64,000 bases of DNA, taken from contig JAUCBJ010001800.1 of the NCBI GenBank assembly GCA_032718475.1, positions 1 through 64,000 on the forward strand. Reading direction: 5' to 3'. The position numbers and the translations under genes were made by a program. Of the stretch, positions 11,451 to 21,945 are shown in pieces; positions within the stretch are counted from its first letter, which is position 1; each line of letters opens with the position of its first letter. Origin of the DNA: Nemertoderma westbladi. Lineage: Eukaryota > Xenacoelomorpha > Nemertodermatida > Nemertodermatidae. The notes under the pieces were generated by a model. The model worked only from the letters and a program-made list of their open reading frames with translations. It made no database searches and was not told where the DNA came from.

Positions 11451-12915
11451 TGCCTGATAACTTTATAGAAGTAAAAGTGTCTGAGTCTGTACTCCCAGAT
11501 ATTCCCATTGGCGATATCTCCTTTGCAGAAGTGAAGGCTGCTGCAAAGAGCATTAAGACCAATCGTGCCAGTGGAGTAGATGGTGTTCCCCCAGAGGTCT
11601 TTAAAATACCTGAGTGCTTAAAGCTCATCTATCCCATCATAGTAGACATGTACCGTACAACAAGAGTCCCACAAGAAATGAAAACAAATAAGTTGGTGCC
11701 AGTTCCCAAGAAGGGCAACCTAACACTCTATGGTTCTTTTCGGGGAATCTCATTGATCTCGATTGCTGCAAAGCTATATAATAGAATTCTATTAAATCGC
11801 ATATCAGGGATCCCATTGAGAGACTGCTCCGTGGAAATCAGAATGGGTTCCGTAAAGGTCGTGGGACCATGGAGCCCATTTTGGCACTTAGAAGGATAAT
11901 TGAAGAGTTATCAAAAAAGAAAGCCAGGCATCTGGCTGTTATCTTTGTTGACTTCTTCAAGGCCTTTGATTCAGTCTCCCGCTCACGTATGTTCAGCATA
12001 CTTTCATTATATGGGATTCCTGATGAAATTATTGCAGCAATCAGATCAGTATACGGTGGTTCGACAACATTTGTGTCTACTGTTGATAGTGACACAGAAC
12101 CATTTGAAGTGTTATGGGGCGTCCTCCAGGGAGACACACTTGCACCATTCTTGTTCATAATTGTGGTTGACTATGTTCTACGCATGTCCTTAGATCATCA
12201 TAATGATGATGGGGTGATGATAACTCCACCTACTGGCTCCAGAAGTCGAGTAAATCCTGACAAGTACCTAACTGATCTAGACTTTGCTGATGACTTAGGA
12301 GTACTCTCAGAATCACTAGAGGGAGCCCAACGGCTCCCCAGCTCATTAGAACATGCTGCTTCTACTGTTGGTCTTTTTATTAACTCCAGAAAGACCAAAA
12401 TTTTGACAGTTAACTTTGAAAGTTCTCAGCAAGTCTCTGATCGGATGAGCATAAGCTCAAAGGATGGTATGCTTGAGCGTGTGGACGACTTCTGTTACCT
12501 GGGATCATGAATCCGGAAGTCAGGTGAGAACCTTCGAATACGTAAGGGAAAGGCATGGGCAGCCTTGAATAGGCTTTCCAGGATTTGTAAGTCACCGAGA
12601 ATTAATCGGAAACTTAAGGTCCGATTATTTAGAGCAGCAGTAGTTCCAGTACTCCTCTATGGGAGTCCATGCTGGTCTCTATCTGCTGAGGACACCAAAT
12701 CTCTGGATGTCACATTCACAAGAATGCTACGCCGGGTTCATTGTGTCAAGTACAATGCACACATCTCCAACCAGACACTATATAACATTGGAGGTGTCTC
12801 ATTGGTTCCCCCAAGCTTGACACTAGAACAAAATCGCCTCGCTTTGCAGGGCATTTCTTTCGCCGTGAGGACCAGCCAGTGCATAATCTTGTACTTTGGC
12901 AGCCTCATGGAGTGA
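11451..12915 (+). pseudogene. RTE-like LINE reverse transcriptase, copy 1
   Basis: RT motifs run in order: SGVDGVPPEVFK, NKLVPVPKKGN, GFRKGRG (after a frameshift near 11815), VDFFKAFDSV, GVLQGDTLAP, then the catalytic LDFADDLG (about 12280) and GLFINSRKTK. A stop at 12508-12510 interrupts the C-terminal part, which resumes as AWAALNRLSRICKSPRI and continues to 12915. Without its 5' half, and with stops, it cannot be active. Copy 2 is very similar. The RTE-like call rests on overall motif style and the short 3' end. Confidence 0.75.
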
Positions 12916-13093
12916 ATAAGCATGGTGGACAGCCCATGACTTTCTTGAGACGCATCTTAAATCTGGCCTTGAAGATGCGGATGATCTAGCAAATGTCATG
13001 GGTGATAGGGAGTTGTGGCGGTGCAATTTTGTCGACAAGTCGGCACAGCATTCTTAAAAATGCAGCTGCAATGCAGCATGCCGATACTAGTAG

Positions 13094-13688
13094 TGTTAGC
13101 TATTGTTAGGTAAAAAAAATATGTTCTAGAACAAATATTTTTTTGTTCTAGAACATTTAAAAATAAAAACACAAATTTATTAAAAATAATAATAAATAGT
13201 TTATTTATCTATAAACATTAACTATGCAAATTATCAGGCTAGCTAGTGATTTTCCAAGATTAGCTATCATTTAAAAAAAAACAGAAATTAATTGTTATGT
13301 GTAATTAATCAATTGTTTAATTATCTATAAACATTAATAGCTACTAATTTTCAGGCTACCTAGTAATTTAGCAGGTTAGCTATTATTTAAAAAAAAAACA
13401 ATTTATTACACATAACAAATAATTTCTGAAAAATTTTTTTTAATGATAGCTAAACTTTCAAAATCACTAGCTAGCCTGAAGATAATTATTAGCTACTGTA
13501 TTAAAGTTTATAGATAATTAAACAATTTTTTACACATAACAAATAATTTCTAATAAATATATTTTTTTTAATGTTCTAGAACAAGAAATACTTGTTCTAG
13601 AACATTTTTTAAAACAAAACTATAGCTAATATGACATAGAACATTAAAAAAAAGTAGCAAAAACTAGCTACTACAAATAAATCCCGGT
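13094..13688. repeat. Family A repeat, right part with TTCTAGAA palindromes
   Basis: This continues family A after the LINE. 13094-13440 matches 24225-24530 and 24700-24760. It contains paired GTTCTAGAAC palindromes (about 13121-13157 and 13571-13606) and inverted AGCTAG-containing segments. Very AT-rich, no ORF. It leads straight into the minisatellite. Confidence 0.7.
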
Positions 13689-14122
13689 CATGGGTAAACA
13701 TACTGTAGTAGTGCCCTTGGGTACACATACTGTAGTAGTGCCTATGGGTACACATACTGTAGTAGTGCCCATGGGTTCACATACTGTAGTAGTGCCCATG
13801 GGTACACATACTGTAGTAGTGCCCATGGGTTCACATACTGTAGTAGTGCCCATGGGTTCACATACTGTAGTAGTGCCCATGGGTTCACATACTGTAGTAG
13901 TGCCCATGGGTACACATACTGTAGTAGTGCCCTTGGGTACACATACTGTAGTAGTGCCCATGGGTTCACATACTGTAGTAGTGCCCATGGGTTCACATAC
14001 TGTAGTAGTGCCCATGGGTTCACATACTGTAGTAGTGCCCATGGGTTCACATACTGTAGTAGTGCCCATGGGTACACATACTGTAGTAGTGCCCATGGGT
14101 GCACATACTGTTGTAGTGCCCA
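13689..14122. repeat. 27-bp minisatellite, 16 units
   Basis: About 16 head-to-tail units of 27 bp have core GGGTACACATACTGTAGTAG and TGCCCAT. They differ mainly at GGGTACAC versus GGGTTCAC. Because 27 is divisible by 3, several frames are open through the array, but these frames are repeat artefacts. The equivalent place before F-box copy B (31475-31505) has a single unit. Confidence 0.95.
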
Positions 14123-14416
14123 TTCTGACATTGTCTTTCTAGTTCTACCTCTCTTTCTTTCATCTTCTTTTAAAATACTAGCTACTAGTGTATGTAAATC
14201 ACTAGCTATACCATTAAAAATAATAGCTAGCAATAACATATATGAAACACTGCCTAATAATAGCTACAAATATTGGAAATGGGGAAGAATGCGGAAATCT
14301 TCCCTGTTACGTTCTATACTAGAAAGTAGTGATATGTTTATCACCTATAGAAGAGACCTACGCTCAAAACATGGTTCCTTTACGTATTGTTAAATCATTG
14401 TTCACAATAAATTATT

Positions 14417-14460
14417 TACACCAATAGGTAATTATCATACTATCACACTATCTATATAAT
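14417..14460 (+). promoter_or_regulatory. Candidate promoter of F-box copy A
   Basis: A CCAAT word (ACACCAATAGG, about 14417-14427) and a TATA-like TATATAAT (14453-14460) lie about 125 and 85 bp before the ATG at 14543. In copy B the CCAAT word is kept (31800-31810) but the TATA-like word has become TTATATGAC. The assignment is by motif and spacing only. Confidence 0.4.
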
Positions 14461-14542
14461 CCACAGCAGTAGCATAACAGTTTCGTAACCTATGATGATA
14501 ACTTTATAAGTAATTACTTTGATTATCGAAAGCTCATTGATA

Positions 14543-15961
14543 ATGTCCTCTATTAGAGATCAATCTTCGCAGAAGCACCATTTTCCAAATACATCAGAAA
14601 GCGAGAGCGACGATGAACAATTAGAGCGAAAACGATATCACCCCGGTGATGAAAGCGAAGGTTCTGATTGGCAAAGGCTCCTCCCGCAAGAAATACTTAT
14701 ACATTTGTTCAGGTTCCTAACAGAACGCGATCGTTTGTCCGCAGGCGAAACCTGTCGTCGATGGAATGAGATCCAAAAAGATGCAAGTCTTTGGAGAAGG
14801 AGAACAATTACCTTAAATGGTGAACAACAGAACGATTGTAATGAGATAGAAGTATTACAGCTATACCCACGCCATATGAAAAATGTAACAATATATGGCA
14901 GTGTCATATTTAAATCGTTTGACGTACCAAGTATTCTAATGCAACAGTTGATAACTGATGTTATTCAAGCAATGACCCTTCTCATGGAATCACAACTAAC
15001 AGAATTCAATTTACGCGGAAGATACTTTGACATTAACCCTGACAGTATCATGTTCTATCACCATCTGAATGAATTTATTGATTCACAGAAAGTTCTAGAA
15101 AAACTAACTTTAAATTATATCCATATAAAACCTCTAACTGAAGCCACTCGACTCATAATGAGTCTCGTCAGAAACAACCACAGGTCTCTTAGAAACCTCG
15201 ATATATTTGAATTAATTGACCCTTCTGCCGCTTCCACGGAAAGTCCTTTCTCATCTGCTATGGGACAGCTCAGCACTCTAGAGAAGTTGACAAATTTGAG
15301 TATAACCTACAATTATCTAAATCGGGAATTATTACAGAGAATTCTCACACACTGTCCTTCTCTCATTCTCATAAAATTGAGGCTGCGCATTTATGCACGA
15401 AAATCAGCTGATATTGAACCTCTCGCCTATGATAGCAACAGCAGCCCATGGAGAATTGCCAACCCCAAGCTCTCAGTTCACATAGATTTCGATTTCATCG
15501 GCACAGTTGACTTCCAATCGGTTATTCGATTGATAAAAGGGCGTCCTCCTCTGTCAATGTTGAGTTTGGAGGCTTACATGGAAACAGTCGAGGATGTATC
15601 GAGTCTATTGCGATATCTGCGCGATAGATTCATGAACTGTATAGAAGATTTGAAATTATTGTGCTGGGCTAAACAGAAGGGCGAAGCAATTAGAGCAGAC
15701 TTTGTTTCTATGGTCAGAGATTGTAAGAAGTTAAGAAGCATAGTAGTTAGAGGATTTGCATTCCCTTTACAAACACAAGTTATATCGGATATTTGCGATC
15801 TTAAGTTTAATAAACTAAGTATTCCTGAACTAAAGAAATGCTACATCAGTTTCAAGGTTATGGATAATGGAGCTGCATTAGGTTTGCTGAATGCTCAGTG
15901 GAAGGACAAGATCGATGTGATTGATTTCCAGACCTTTTGTAGGGTGATAATTATTATGTAA
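14543..15961 (+). CDS. F-box protein, copy A (intronless)
   Basis: The 472-codon frame starts at ATG 14543, and copy B has the same ATG. After an acidic, disordered N-terminus (residues 1-44) comes an F-box at about 46-88 (LPQEILIHLFRFL...CRRWNEI...LWRR). F-boxes bind SKP1 in SCF ubiquitin ligases. The rest looks like irregular leucine-rich helices and strands (LEKLTLNYIHI, LRNLDIF, LSTLEKLTNLSI), plausibly a substrate-binding domain, so FBXL-like. There is no intron, so a retrogene origin is possible. Synonymous and replacement changes versus copy B occur in a ratio suggesting purifying selection. The substrate is unknown. Confidence 0.82.
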   Translation: MSSIRDQSSQKHHFPNTSESESDDEQLERKRYHPGDESEGSDWQRLLPQEILIHLFRFLTERDRLSAGETCRRWNEIQKDASLWRRRTITLNGEQQNDCNEIEVLQLYPRHMKNVTIYGSVIFKSFDVPSILMQQLITDVIQAMTLLMESQLTEFNLRGRYFDINPDSIMFYHHLNEFIDSQKVLEKLTLNYIHIKPLTEATRLIMSLVRNNHRSLRNLDIFELIDPSAASTESPFSSAMGQLSTLEKLTNLSITYNYLNRELLQRILTHCPSLILIKLRLRIYARKSADIEPLAYDSNSSPWRIANPKLSVHIDFDFIGTVDFQSVIRLIKGRPPLSMLSLEAYMETVEDVSSLLRYLRDRFMNCIEDLKLLCWAKQKGEAIRADFVSMVRDCKKLRSIVVRGFAFPLQTQVISDICDLKFNKLSIPELKKCYISFKVMDNGAALGLLNAQWKDKIDVIDFQTFCRVIIIM

Positions 15962-17994
15962 TGACGGATCTAGTTGAAGAAGGTTAAGAACCTGGGAGGA
16001 GTTGAAAGTAGCTTATTTTGCGTAACTATAAAATTCAACATTATAAAATAACATAAAAACATAATTGCGATCGTTCAGAGTTTAATACTACTAATATATA
16101 TTTAAAGCAATAATATGTACCAACATTTTCCTTTTTAAGTCTGCATGTCTCATTATTAAGATAACTTTATCATATAACAATATCAGTTAGGTTTTTGCTT
16201 GAGAGTTCTTGTAATTTCTATTCATTTGAAATACATTACAATTGAACAACTCAGTTTTAATCTTTCCTGATTGATTTTGAATGATCAACTCTCCTGAGTG
16301 TTATTTATACTAAAATGGCACATAAATGAAAAAATCTGATCAAGAAATCGATTTCCTCATTAAAATTTGACATATGACTCTGTGACAGTACTTGTTTTGC
16401 ATTTGAATGTTCAGAAATGGCCGAGAGGGTAGATTTTGGAAAAGATGATGCTTCCGATTGGAGCTGAGAAAAATGACTTTAAAGACGGGCGAAGATAATT
16501 TAATATGGAATGAAGTTGGAAAACAGGAAAGTAATCATACAGAAAAGGAATACGAGTTAATGATTGATGATGTAATTTATGTGGCAAGTTAATGTTAATC
16601 CTCCAGGTTCATAAGAAGATCCCTCTCCATCTCTGGCCCTCTCCTTCTCCTCTTCAATGACCTTGTGCTGTTGGAGTCGTCGGCATTTACCTTTCCCTCT
16701 AACCTTTTATCTATTTACGGAATCATTACAAGTCCTTTCTTCGTGATATATCATCTACCACATAATTGACATTGACTGTATGGCCACATCCACCTAGAAC
16801 TAAACTGTGTGAAATTTATCCAAGGTTATAGTAGATGAGTGCACTCAACAAGGCGAAACAGACAGTCATTACCCCGCAAAAGCGAAGTTTGCTAGCTATA
16901 AATGGATTCGTTAGGGTTTGATGATTATCCTGGCAAGCATCTCAATAATACACTTGTGTTGGATAGTTTGATAAATAATGTAGAAAGAATTTCCAGACAT
17001 TTTTCAACTTCGCTTGAATTTACACCATGAAGTATTGGTTGGAATTGGTTGGAATTGCATTGGTTTGGAATAATGACAGAATGATACTGTGATGACCAGA
17101 TAGATTTCTCCATTATCTTTACAACATTACCTTTATAGACTGGTTCTTGGCTTCTTTGTGCAGGATATCTTGGATACTTTTACCATACTACAGTTGTAAT
17201 TTATCTACTGTGGTTATAGTCAGCTGATGCGATGCTCCGCCATGTGGCTTACCATTTACTTTCAGTCCTTTGGCCAGTAAATCCCGGAGACTCTTTCAAC
17301 ATCATTTTTGAGTATGACCAATGTCATCTAGTTTCTCTACTCTATGACAGTCTGGTTTCTCATTTTCTAATGACTTCTCCATCTCAAATTCTAGCTTCTC
17401 ATATCTGCAGTTATTTCCTGATAATCATACATCTGTCACATACACCATACGTAGGTATCCAAAACTATGCTATATGCGGCAGAGTCACCATCACAGATCA
17501 TAGATGTATAACTTAGCATATAATCCTCTTACCTAACTCCACATTTTCTTTGATACTGCTTCAAGTATAATCTAGTAGACACTCTTATTGGTAATTCTCC
17601 ATCCATTACGATAAGTATATTTTACATATGAACAATAATTACATTTAGAACAAATCTTGGAGCAAAATCTAAAACCTTTCCTGTATTTAACAGTAATCAC
17701 GAACCCAGCTCCATAGTTGGCAGTATGCCATAATTTTGACCATGTAGCATCAAAAGTAACTTCAGTGTCTGTAATAATTTTATTAGCATATCAATGATCC
17801 CCTGGGCATTATCGTCGTAATGGCAATTTCTTTGCAGCAACGGGGTGTATGGTACTAAGATGCTGCTGCTATACAGGTTTTGAAAATGAACAAGGACACC
17901 CCACGACTTCTTCATATGTTTTCAAGCCTTCTAACCCCACAGCAATCTCTAAACAGGCATTTGTATTGCGTTTGTTTATATATATCTGCAGTGG
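15962..17994. repeat. 3' flank of F-box copy A (segmental duplication)
   Basis: There is no convincing gene. The whole stretch is duplicated downstream of copy B as 33339-33478, 34013-34534 and 51477-52864, interrupted there by a LINE and by BEL-1. It is about 99% identical near the gene. Homology ends at CAGTGGCT (17987-17994; 52857-52864). Short open frames near 16480 and 17232 are not conserved between the copies. Confidence 0.85.
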
Positions 17995-18130
17995 CTGATT
18001 GTTGCCAATTAATTTCATAATTGTCACCTGGGTAAAAATTATTAATCACCCGGGTGACAATTATTTATCACCCAGTTTGACAATTATTTATCGCATGGTT
18101 GACAATCATTTGTCAGGCAGGTGACAAATA
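17995..18130. repeat. Cluster of inverted GTCACC/GGTGAC repeats
   Basis: Three to four imperfect units of about 30 bp contain ATTGTCACCTGGGT and the inverse ACCCGGGTGACAAT separated by AT-rich spacers, so several alternative hairpins are possible. It begins exactly where homology with the copy B flank ends. Confidence 0.6.
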
Positions 18131-18534
18131 CTGGAGTTTTTCAACAAGCGATCTTTATCCCTACAGTATGTTGTCATTATTACTTTCTTGCAGTGTCTGG
18201 TCTGCCTGTCTGGATATTAAAGTGGTAATTCCTATTCATCATCATGAGTGTAATTGATAACGTGAATGAACGGTATTTCTGGTGGGGATATAAGTACAGT
18301 GAAATAGCACATCTTGTAAATTGTCAACAAGACTCATACAGGCTCTCAACTACAAGCCCTTGGGCGCATCAAAGATCGGATTAAGTACATCTTTCGCCTT
18401 CCATACATTGAAATCACAAGTCAAAGTCGCTCTGAAGATGCCCTCTAGGACAAATACATCATCATTGGGCGCATTTGTGTAAACCTCAACCATATGTACA
18501 GAGGTATATTTATTTATTCTTTAAACCGGGCGGT
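18131..18534. other. Intergenic stretch, nothing recognised
   Basis: I see no long ORF or repeat here. A short GGGCGG-containing duplication (ACCGGGCGG twice, 18524-18550) lies at the border with the integrase fragment. Confidence 0.4.
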
Positions 18535-18945
18535 TTAAAGAACCGGGCGGGCTATCGCCACGGCCCTCGTATTATTGCAAACGAAGATAATGCCGTAGCG
18601 TTTCTCTGTATGCCGCATCACCATGATTTTAATCGGCCCAAACATGTCCACACCGCAGTGTGTGAACGGTGGGTCATGATGCATCACCCTGTTGGTCGGC
18701 AATGGCGCCATCTCCTGCACGGCCCTCTCCTTCTTCGTCCGTCGGCATGTCCGGCATTGCCCCACTACCGCCTTCACCATCTTCCTAAGCTGGATTACCC
18801 AGAATGTCTTCCGAATCTCGGTTAGGGTCTGGTTGGTACTCCCGTGTAATATGGACTTATGGGCGTCCCATATGATCTGGTAGATTATTGGTGACTTGTT
18901 GGGGATTATTATCGGCTTCGGTGGGATTAGGGCACTGTTGTTCAC
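18535..18945 (-). pseudogene. BEL/Pao integrase fragment
   Basis: The minus-strand frame of 136 codons has the integrase zinc-binding part (DAHKSILHGSTNQTL...QCRTCRR, an H-H-C-C pattern) and the start of the catalytic core (FTHCGVDMFGPI, first Asp). This is the same order as the intact integrase at 45.5-47.1 kb, at much lower identity. The other catalytic residues are missing, so it is a relic of an older BEL insertion in the opposite direction. Confidence 0.8.
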
Positions 18946-18989
18946 CTACCTGGAGTAAACTTGCACTCCTGCAGAAAAGAAGTTAAAGA

Positions 18990-19111
18990 TTGACCTAGCA
19001 ATTAATACTACGTGAAGAAGCATTACATGGACTAAGTGTTGAACATGTAACTGGAAAGAAACAAGCAGCGGATGTCCTAACAAAGGAGATGCCTGGTGAA
19101 AAATTTTAAAT
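18990..19111 (+). pseudogene. Possible Ty1/copia RNase H tail
   Basis: A short plus-strand frame reads LSVEHVTGKKQAADVLTKEM and ends at TAA 19109-19111. The V-x-Ax-x-xADxLTK pattern is typical of the end of copia-type RNase H (family knowledge). Upstream the frame is broken and little else can be read. The fragment is too short for certainty. Confidence 0.45.
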
Positions 19112-19749
19112 CTAATAACTGATGGAATTATTGAATAAAAAAATATAATAAATAAATGGAAAGGGGAATATTAGTCTATACTAGAATTTCATAAATGTGT
19201 GGTGGAGGTATTTTATGTATAACTAACATATTAATTAAAGTAGAGTGAGTGTTAGAGGTATATTGTATAGGCCATGCCTTACAGGTGGAGGTCGGGGTGC
19301 AGCTCTAAGTATGTACCGGTAAGAACGTGTATTTAACATGTCACCCTGCCCCCCCCCCCCCCTCCCCCCCCCCCCCCCCCCCCCCCTTCCCTGGGTATGT
19401 ATTATATCCCTGCATATTATAGTCATACTGGTGTGCAGGTACCGGTAAAGGCCTAGCAGGTTCTTGCCTACTCACCAGTATGTAAGCCACGACCTCTGGG
19501 TCCAATCCCGGCATTCGCGCTACCCTTTCACCTACTGTACATTATCTCTCCCAGCAAGGCCTATAGTATGTGCAATAAGACCTACAGTATGTCCTGCAGT
19601 CTGCCTGTGTTCTTCTGGATTGAAGTTGAATCTTCTCGAATATTCCGAGAACTAGTCCCTGCGACTACCATATCATCGATCGGCAGCTACGTTCTGACGG
19701 GTAGTTTCCCTCCGATCCCTTCCTCTGTCTTCCTCCTCATACCAGTACA
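19112..19749. other. Intergenic stretch with a long poly(C) tract
   Basis: The only feature is a nearly pure C run at about 19349-19387 broken by one T. G-quadruplexes could form on the minus strand. No ORF is supported. Confidence 0.6.
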
Positions 19750-20420
19750 CTCTTACAAAATCTTATCTAACTTTGTTATTTACAATCCGTTTAAGATAAA
19801 ACTTTGCAGGTGTCTAATTTAGCAAAGGCTGCATTTTTACAGAGACGCAGTTAAATCTGCATTTCTCCAGTCTGCCGCTAGAGGGCGAAATCACTGAAAG
19901 TGACCACCTTCTCCAACTTTGTTATTTACAATCCGTTTAGACTGGAACTTGGTATGCATATATTACAGCATAGCCTGTACCTTTACGGAGTCTTAGAGTC
20001 GTATACAGTTCCCCCGTCTGCCGCTAGAGGGCGAATTGTCTGGTAGTGAAAACCTGATCTCATTTGGTTGTTTTTAATTCTTTTCAGCTGAAACTTTGGT
20101 AGGTATCTACTACAGCATAGGCTCAATCTTTACGGAGTCGCTGAGTCGTCTATAGTTCCCCAGTCTTCAGCTAGAGGGCGAAATGTCTGAAAGTGAACAT
20201 TTTCTCGAAATTTTGTTGTTTACATCTGTTTAAGCTGGAACTTGACAAGCAGGCATCTTACTTCACTTCACCATAAACTCCATCTTTACAGAACTGCAGC
20301 GCCATCTGCATTTCACCAGTCGCAGTCTGCAGGTAGAGGGTAAAATGTCCGAAAGTGATCATTTTCTCGAAATTAGGTTATTTACAATAAGCTGAAGCTA
20401 AAGTTGAAACTTGACAGTTA
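19750..20420. repeat. Diverged tandem repeat, about 146-162 bp units
   Basis: At least four units share CTGCCGCTAGAGGGCGAAAT followed by CTGAAAGTGA and a TTGTTATTTACAATCCGTTTA block. The CTGCCGC landmark falls at 19872, 20018, 20165 (diverged) and 20327. Units are 75-85% alike by eye. It is satellite-like, with no coding. Confidence 0.75.
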
Positions 20421-20706
20421 TCTCCTATGGGGCGGTGTTTTATTTTATGATGGTGTCTGTTTCGTTGTAGTTCTCCAATCTGCGACACATTTCTCAACAC
20501 ATATTCATACTGTATATCCTCTGCACGATTACTAGAAAGCTGTGGCCCGAAGGGCCACAGGCTTTCTAGTAGAATAATAAATATATAATAACAAACACCT
20601 CGAAAAATACAGCTTGCCAACACATTGTTACTATCAATAATATTTTTCCAAGTTATATAGGCCTATAGGCTGGTTCAACAAATGGTGGTTCTGGATCGAA
20701 GCGTTC

Positions 20707-21055
20707 TATCTGGTCTATAGGAAATTAGATATGCAAGGTAATAACGAGGACAAGTTCCGTTTAAACATTTTGTATGTTATCAAGGCTATTTTAAATTCAA
20801 TGCGTCTTACAACAGGTAGCCAATGTACTGTAGCTGCTTTAAAGCGGGTGTTACATGGTCTCGTTTCCGCAGACCATAAATTAATCGTGCGGATGCATTT
20901 TTGACATATTGAAGTTTTTTCAAGATGTTGTTTGGCAGGCCATAATAGAGAGAGTTGTGGTTGTCGATCCTGCACAGAACTGTTCTGTGAACCAGAGTCT
21001 CTAGACCAGATCTGCTGAGAAATCTTTTTATTTTCGCCAAGTTACGCAGGTGAAA
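20707..21055 (-). pseudogene. CR1/L2-type LINE C-terminal fragment
   Basis: Two overlapping minus-strand frames carry the RT thumb and C-terminal part of a LINE: NSLYYGLPNNILKKLQYV, ASARLIYGLRKRDHVTP, and WLPVVRRIEFKIALITYKMF. One frameshift separates them. The fragment is cut near 21060, just beside the TTAA-flanked MITE. It differs from the nested LINE at 6.6-11.4 kb. Confidence 0.75.
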
Positions 21056-21069
21056 AAATGATTCCTTAA

Positions 21070-21941
21070 GGGGGGGGTATACCCCCCCATGAACCTTTTT
21101 TTAAAATGGCTGTCAAATAGTGTTAAATGATAATATTGCTATTTTGTCATGGTCAACAACTGTATGGAAGGCCAAATAGCCTTTATAGTAAAATTTGAAA
21201 ATTTGTAGCCTCCCCCTAGCGGCTGGCGGCGGAATTAAAGATTTCACTAAAATTGCTACTAGTCCCTCAATTTTGATCCAAATTTCTTGAAACCAACTTT
21301 TTTGGACTCAGCGTGATCGACTCTACAAAAGTTATCTTATAGAATTTTTAATTAGCCATTTTTATTTTAATTAATTATTTATTAATTAATTATCATATTT
21401 TTAATTAAAATTGGCTAATTATAAAAAATGGTAATATTTATCAAAATTCCATAAGATAACTTTTAAAGAGCTTCCAAAGCTCGTTCGAATGAGCCATAAA
21501 AGAAGAAAATTGGTTGAAAAATGACGGAGGAGTAGTAATTTGAAAATGAAAAATGTCATTCCGAGAAAATGCCCTTCAAAGTTTAAACCGTCCCGCCAAA
21601 ACTGGCTGTCTGCGTTCTGGTTGGTTAATTATTTCTGGCACGAATGATGCACACCAACGAGCTAAAATGTTCATTACGGGGGTTTTCGGGGTCGCTGATT
21701 TCATTTCCGATGTCAGTTTTAATTTTTGGTGGAATCTAGTTTATCTGTCTGACTGTCGGTCTTCTGTCTTTCTTACAATTTGACGGACAGACCGTCATAC
21801 GGAAAAACAGTGATAACTCGAGAACTGAAAGAGGTCTCACTAAGCGGTTTTCAGATTTGTAATCCTCATTAAATTCTGCTCTAGGTGAAATAAAGAAACA
21901 AGAATTTGAAAATTTTACCTGAGGGGGGGTATACCCCCCCC
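21070..21941. mobile_element. TTAA-flanked MITE with palindromic ends, piggyBac-like
   Basis: The 872-bp unit begins GGGGGGGGTATACCCCCCC, ends with the inverse of the same word, and is bordered by TTAA on both sides (21066-21069, 21942-21945). TTAA duplication is the piggyBac signature (family knowledge). It encodes no transposase. A GTTTTC-TCGCTGATTTCATTT block near 21680 recurs, diverged, near 26605, so a related copy ends at the 33-bp minisatellite. Confidence 0.65.
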
Positions 21942-21945
21942 TTAA

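Larger units (their letters stand above)
6467..13093 (+). mobile_element. RTE-like LINE copy 1, 5'-truncated and split
   Basis: LINE sequence at about 6487-6616 and 11440-13093 is colinear with copy 2 at 27865-29636. The insertion is flanked by TGTTAGCTAT (6457-6466 and 13094-13103), and the related locus near 24230 lacks it. The 3' end is short with a TAG-rich tail, as in RTE-type elements (family knowledge). An unrelated LINE is inserted at 6617-11439. Clade assignment rests on domain style only. Confidence 0.75.

Noticed and set aside
13689-14122. CRISPR-like array
   Set aside because: Units are contiguous with no unique spacers, and the genome is animal.
13671-14239. Open frames of 150-165 codons across the 27-bp array on both strands
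   Set aside because: The unit length is a multiple of 3, so frames stay open automatically. The copy B locus has one unit only, and nothing outside the array supports coding.
16430-16590. Small ORF starting MAERVDFGKDD and a following 39-codon frame
   Set aside because: The second frame is truncated in copy B by a frame change, and neither has recognisable features. Perhaps a remnant exon.
20378-20623. Minus-strand 81-codon frame
   Set aside because: No motif or composition support, and it overlaps the tandem repeat end.
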